A DNA stretch of 9,578 nucleotides from Bacillota bacterium (GTDB lineage: Bacteria > Bacillota > Limnochordia > Darwinibacteriales > Darwinibacteriaceae), in NCBI GenBank assembly GCA_012799115.1, contig JAAZLY010000187.1, positions 1-9,578 on the forward strand. The letters are read 5' to 3'. The translations under genes and the position numbers were made by a program. Positions 7,132 through 9,578 of this stretch are shown here, piece by piece; the first letter of the stretch is position 1, and each line of letters starts with the position of its first letter. The notes under the pieces are model-generated. The model saw nothing but the letters and a program-made list of their open reading frames with translations. It was not told the DNA's origin and ran no database searches.

Positions 7132-7140
7132 CATACTATA
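7132..7140 (+). promoter_or_regulatory. Possible -10 element for the MFS-comA genes
   Basis: CATACTATA fits the sporulation sigma-K -10 pattern CATAnnnTA and is close to the sigma-E -10. It sits about 60 nt before the MFS start. No matching -35 is visible at the right distance, and no convincing sigma-A promoter is seen either, so this is a weak suggestion only. Confidence 0.25.
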
Positions 7141-7200
7141 AGTACGTTATCCGCACCTGTACAACGATCACATACGCCAAGCGGCGAAAGGTGGATTGGC

Positions 7201-8397
7201 TTGAAAAAGAAGACGGCCCTACAATTTGCCATTCTCTGTGGAGTTCCACTCGTTATGGTGTTAGGCAACTCCATGTTGATTCCAGTTTTCCCCCAGATGA
7301 AGCAGGTCATGGGCCTAACACAGTTCCAGGTGGGTCTAATTGTTACCTTGTGCTCAGTACCTGCGGGTATCTTGATTCCCTTCGCAGGTTTTCTTTCCGA
7401 TCGCTATGGAAGAAAAGTGATCATGGTCCCCGCTCTCTTTGTCTATGGTCTGGGCGGTTTGATCTGTGGTGCCGCTGCCCTTTTTTTTAAGAACCCCTAT
7501 AGCCTTTTGCTCGTCGGGCGAGTCGTTCAAGGTGCTGGTGCTGGCGGTACTTATCAGCTCGCCATGGCCTTAACTGGAGATACCTTCCAGAGCAATGAAC
7601 GGACCAAGGTCCTCGGTCTCCTCGAAGCCTCCAATGGTCTGGGAAAAGTATTGAGCCCGATCTTAGGATCGCTCATCGCCCTTCTTTCCTGGTATGCCCC
7701 GTTTTTCGCCTACGGTCTCCTGGCGTTCCCCATTGCCCTTGGAGTCTGGTTCTTGGTTCCAGAGAAAGCAGGAAAGCGCTCGACGGAAAGTATGAAGGAA
7801 TACTGGAGAAAACTCAAGGGCGTCTTTAAAGAAAAAGGCCGTTTGCTCTTGGCGAGTTACCTTGTCGGCATGGTGGCTCTTTTTCTCCTGTTTGGAGTCC
7901 TAAGCTACGTATCGGATATTCTTGAGTCTAACTACGGTATTTTTGGCCTCAAGAAGGGATTTGTGTTGGCCATTCCCGTGTTTTCCATGGCTTTAACGTC
8001 CTATCTTAGCGGCCTGTTTCTCAGTGACAAACAGTGGCTCTGGAAACCCATTATCGTAGGCGGATTGCTAGCAACGGCAATCACCCTCGGCCTACTCCCC
8101 CTCTTCACCGCTCTAATCCCCTATATGGCCATTCTATTTCTAACTGGAATCAGCATTGGCGTTCTACTTCCCCCCATTAACTCCCTGATTACTGGCGCCA
8201 CCAGTACGGACAGACGAGGCATGATCACCTGTCTTTATGGAACCGTACGATTCTTCGGAGTAGCTATCGGCCCACCCGCCTTTGGACTAGCAGCCGAACT
8301 TGGTCCATGGCCCATGTTTCTCGGCTGTGCCTCCATCGGAGCCGCGACTGCTTTAATTGCCCTAGCATCCATCACCCCTCCTAGGTCAAGCGAATAG
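7201..8397 (+). CDS. MFS transporter, DHA1-like
   Basis: Major facilitator superfamily membrane protein of 398 residues, length and hydrophobicity fitting twelve membrane spans with a charged central loop near 188-215. Motif A is clear as GFLSDRYGRK at 63-72 between spans 2 and 3. A motif-C-like stretch NGLGKVLSPILGS is at 145-157 in span 5, which suggests a proton-driven exporter. The start is TTG at 7201, 6 nt after AAAGGTGG (7187-7194). The first in-frame ATG is codon 19 and would delete half of span 1, so TTG is preferred. It is followed 51 nt later by the phosphosulfolactate synthase gene with no terminator between, so the two are probably cotranscribed. Many relatives are annotated as drug efflux pumps. 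Export or uptake of a sulfonate such as sulfolactate is a context-based guess only. Confidence 0.9.
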   Translation: MKKKTALQFAILCGVPLVMVLGNSMLIPVFPQMKQVMGLTQFQVGLIVTLCSVPAGILIPFAGFLSDRYGRKVIMVPALFVYGLGGLICGAAALFFKNPYSLLLVGRVVQGAGAGGTYQLAMALTGDTFQSNERTKVLGLLEASNGLGKVLSPILGSLIALLSWYAPFFAYGLLAFPIALGVWFLVPEKAGKRSTESMKEYWRKLKGVFKEKGRLLLASYLVGMVALFLLFGVLSYVSDILESNYGIFGLKKGFVLAIPVFSMALTSYLSGLFLSDKQWLWKPIIVGGLLATAITLGLLPLFTALIPYMAILFLTGISIGVLLPPINSLITGATSTDRRGMITCLYGTVRFFGVAIGPPAFGLAAELGPWPMFLGCASIGAATALIALASITPPRSSE

Positions 8398-8448
8398 ACT
8401 AGGAATTGAACACTACAAAGTAGAGTGACTTCCTGGGAGGGATCTAGT

Positions 8449-9270
8449 ATGAATACGGCCACCAGCAATGGTGCCTGGCATTCCGTTGTAACGCTTCCTG
8501 AGACGAGGCGCTTAATCAAGCCGCGCACCAACGGCATTACGATGGTTATTGATAAGGGATTGGGATTGCGGGAGATCAGAGATCTTCTGGAGATGGCTGC
8601 CGACCACATTGACTTTTTGAAAATCGCTTTTGGAAGCTCGGCCCTGTATCCGTCTGAGATTATGAAAGAGAAGATTGCCTTAACCAAGGAGTACGGAATT
8701 GACGTTTATCCTGGGGGTACGCTTTTTGAAATTGCAGTGTTTCAGGGCTGCATCAAGGAGTTCTTTCATCGCGCCAGAGAACTTGGTTTTACCTATATAG
8801 AGGTGTCGGAGGGGACCATCGAGCTACCTCGCAAAGACCGGGCCCAATTTATCCGAATGGCAAAAGCGGAAGGGTTTGGAGTGCTCTCCGAGATTGGGAA
8901 AAAGGACCCGACCATAAAGATCCAACCTGATCAGGCCATTGAGCAAATCTTCGAGGATCTACAAAATGGAGCAGAAAAAGTCATTATTGAAGGGAGAGAT
9001 TCGGGTAAAGGTGTGGGCATTTACAATGCCGAGGGTAAGATAAACGATGATCTATTGCACGCACTGGTCAACGGAGTCAAAGACCATAGCCATCTAATCA
9101 TAGAGGCACCCCAGACCAGCCAGCACAACTACTTGCTTGTGCATCTAGGGCCTAATGTCAACCTCGGAAATGTTCAGCCCCATGATGTCCTAACCCTAGA
9201 ATCCACGAGAGTAGGTTTGCGAGGCGATACACTCAAGGAGTGTCTAAAGAGCGCACCTCGTTCCTACTAA
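8449..9270 (+). CDS. comA: Phosphosulfolactate synthase family protein (ComA/YitD)
   Basis: Family enzymes add sulfite to phosphoenolpyruvate with Mg2+ to form 2-phospho-3-sulfolactate. In archaea this leads to coenzyme M; in Bacillus it leads to spore sulfolactate. The 273-residue sequence shows family blocks in order: TMVIDKGLG (31-39), DFLKIAFGSS (55-64), YPGGTLFEIA (87-96), YIEVSEGTIELP (116-127), SEIGKKDP (147-154), VIIEGRDSGKGVGIYN (178-193) and LGPNVNLGNVQPHDVLTLES (233-252). About 20 extra residues at the N terminus account for a length slightly above the usual 250. ATG at 8449 has GGGAGG 8 nt upstream; an in-frame GTG at 8425 lacks such a site. The partner phosphatase comB and dehydrogenase comC are absent here. 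The symbol means the synthase family, not the competence gene comA. Plant and other homologues (HSA32-like) show that the family may have other roles. Confidence 0.9.
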   Translation: MNTATSNGAWHSVVTLPETRRLIKPRTNGITMVIDKGLGLREIRDLLEMAADHIDFLKIAFGSSALYPSEIMKEKIALTKEYGIDVYPGGTLFEIAVFQGCIKEFFHRARELGFTYIEVSEGTIELPRKDRAQFIRMAKAEGFGVLSEIGKKDPTIKIQPDQAIEQIFEDLQNGAEKVIIEGRDSGKGVGIYNAEGKINDDLLHALVNGVKDHSHLIIEAPQTSQHNYLLVHLGPNVNLGNVQPHDVLTLESTRVGLRGDTLKECLKSAPRSY

Positions 9271-9408
9271 TCCATCTTTTACCTGCCTAGGATCTAGCAA
9301 AATGGGCAAAAAAAGGGAGGAATCTCACTGTCAAAAATTGACGCCCTCTTCCAAAACAAGTATAATTAAGATTGCTGAAAAGTATTTTAATTGATGAGGA
9401 GGGTGATC
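9271..9408 (+). other. comA-abrB intergenic region
   Basis: It holds the abrB promoter and ribosome site. No convincing intrinsic terminator for comA is visible: a 4-bp TGCC/GGCA pairing near 9288-9307 is followed by A, not T. Read-through into abrB is therefore possible. Confidence 0.6.
9338..9366 (+). promoter_or_regulatory. Sigma-A-type promoter of abrB
   Basis: -35 TTGACG (9338-9343), a 17-nt spacer and a perfect -10 TATAAT (9361-9366). Transcription should begin near 9373, leaving a leader of about 36 nt before the abrB ATG. GTCAA-AAA-TTGAC (9330-9342) is an inverted repeat overlapping the -35 and could be an operator. Confidence 0.9.
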
Positions 9409-9578
9409 ATGAAATCCACTGGTATTATTCGCAGAGTAGATGATCTAGGTCGCATTGTTTTGCCCATTGAACTTCGCCGCACCTTGGGCATTGGAGAGCG
9501 AGATCCCCTGGAAATTTTCGTACAGGAAGATCTAATTGTTCTGCGCAAGTCGTCCCTAGTTTGCATTTTTTGCGGCTC
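9409..9578 (+). CDS. abrB: AbrB-family transition-state regulator, partial at window end
   Basis: DNA-binding global regulator with a swapped-hairpin (SpoVT/AbrB) N-terminal fold; in B. subtilis it represses post-exponential and sporulation-linked genes during growth. The 56 visible residues read MKSTGIIRRVDDLGRIVLP, then IELRRTLGIGERDPLEIFV, almost identical in pattern to B. subtilis AbrB, including the PIELRRTLGI stretch that distinguishes it from SpoVT. The visible end, CIFCG, places a CxxC pair where clostridial AbrB proteins have a cysteine-bearing C-terminal half, unlike the single Cys of B. subtilis AbrB. ATG at 9409 follows AGGAGGG at 9397-9403 with a 5-nt gap. It is divergent from metG, as in B. 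subtilis. The window ends inside the gene, so the oligomerisation region is not visible. Confidence 0.93.
   Translation, partial: MKSTGIIRRVDDLGRIVLPIELRRTLGIGERDPLEIFVQEDLIVLRKSSLVCIFCG

Noticed and set aside
8409..8428. Small imperfect hairpin between MFS and comA
   Set aside because: The stem is only about 6 bp with a bulge and no T run follows, so it is not a credible terminator.
8235..8687. 150-codon minus-strand open frame across the MFS-comA junction
   Set aside because: It is antisense to two well-supported genes, with no ribosome site or recognisable domain.

Overview
The window looks like chromosomal core sequence from a Gram-positive, probably spore-forming member of the Bacillota. 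The reasons are a methionine-type T-box leader, strong AAGGAGG-type ribosome binding sites, an AbrB transition-state regulator of the clostridial type (CIFCG at its C-terminal side), a ComA-family phosphosulfolactate synthase of the kind used for sulfolactate in Bacillus spores, and the gene order abrB - (divergent) metG - tatD, which as I recall is also the order around B. subtilis abrB-metS-yabD. Base composition looks close to half G+C by eye. No insertion sequence, prophage, CRISPR array or tRNA gene was seen.

Leftward (minus-strand) block, positions 7109 down to 101. A sigma-A-type promoter (TTGACA, 17 nt, TAGAAT) drives a T-box leader of about 250 nt with an apparent AUG specifier and a UGGU tRNA-binding bulge. 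Next come methionyl-tRNA synthetase (metG), a TatD-family metal-dependent hydrolase (tatD) and adenylosuccinate synthetase (purA). These three are packed tightly: 1 nt between metG and tatD, and a TAATG overlap between tatD and purA. They are therefore probably one transcript, which would place an AMP-biosynthesis gene under methionyl-tRNA control. A perfect 13-bp intrinsic terminator follows purA. Only 25 nt beyond it starts a three-gene ABC-2-type exporter operon (ATPase and two permeases, COG4586/COG4587/COG3694 type), again with overlapping or 1-nt junctions. The operon has no obvious promoter after the terminator.

Rightward (plus-strand) block, positions 7201 to 9578. A TTG-started MFS transporter is followed 51 nt later by a phosphosulfolactate synthase homologue. 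Then a clear TTGACG/TATAAT promoter precedes abrB, which is cut by the window end. The MFS and comA-like genes look like a small operon inserted between abrB and metG. They may form a sulfolactate synthesis/transport pair, but this is inference.

The window is mostly ordinary housekeeping sequence. The points most worth a second look are regulatory: purA behind a methionine T-box, a second switch-like hairpin between the T-box terminator and the metG ribosome binding site, the terminator wedged in front of the ABC operon, and the MFS-comA pair beside abrB.
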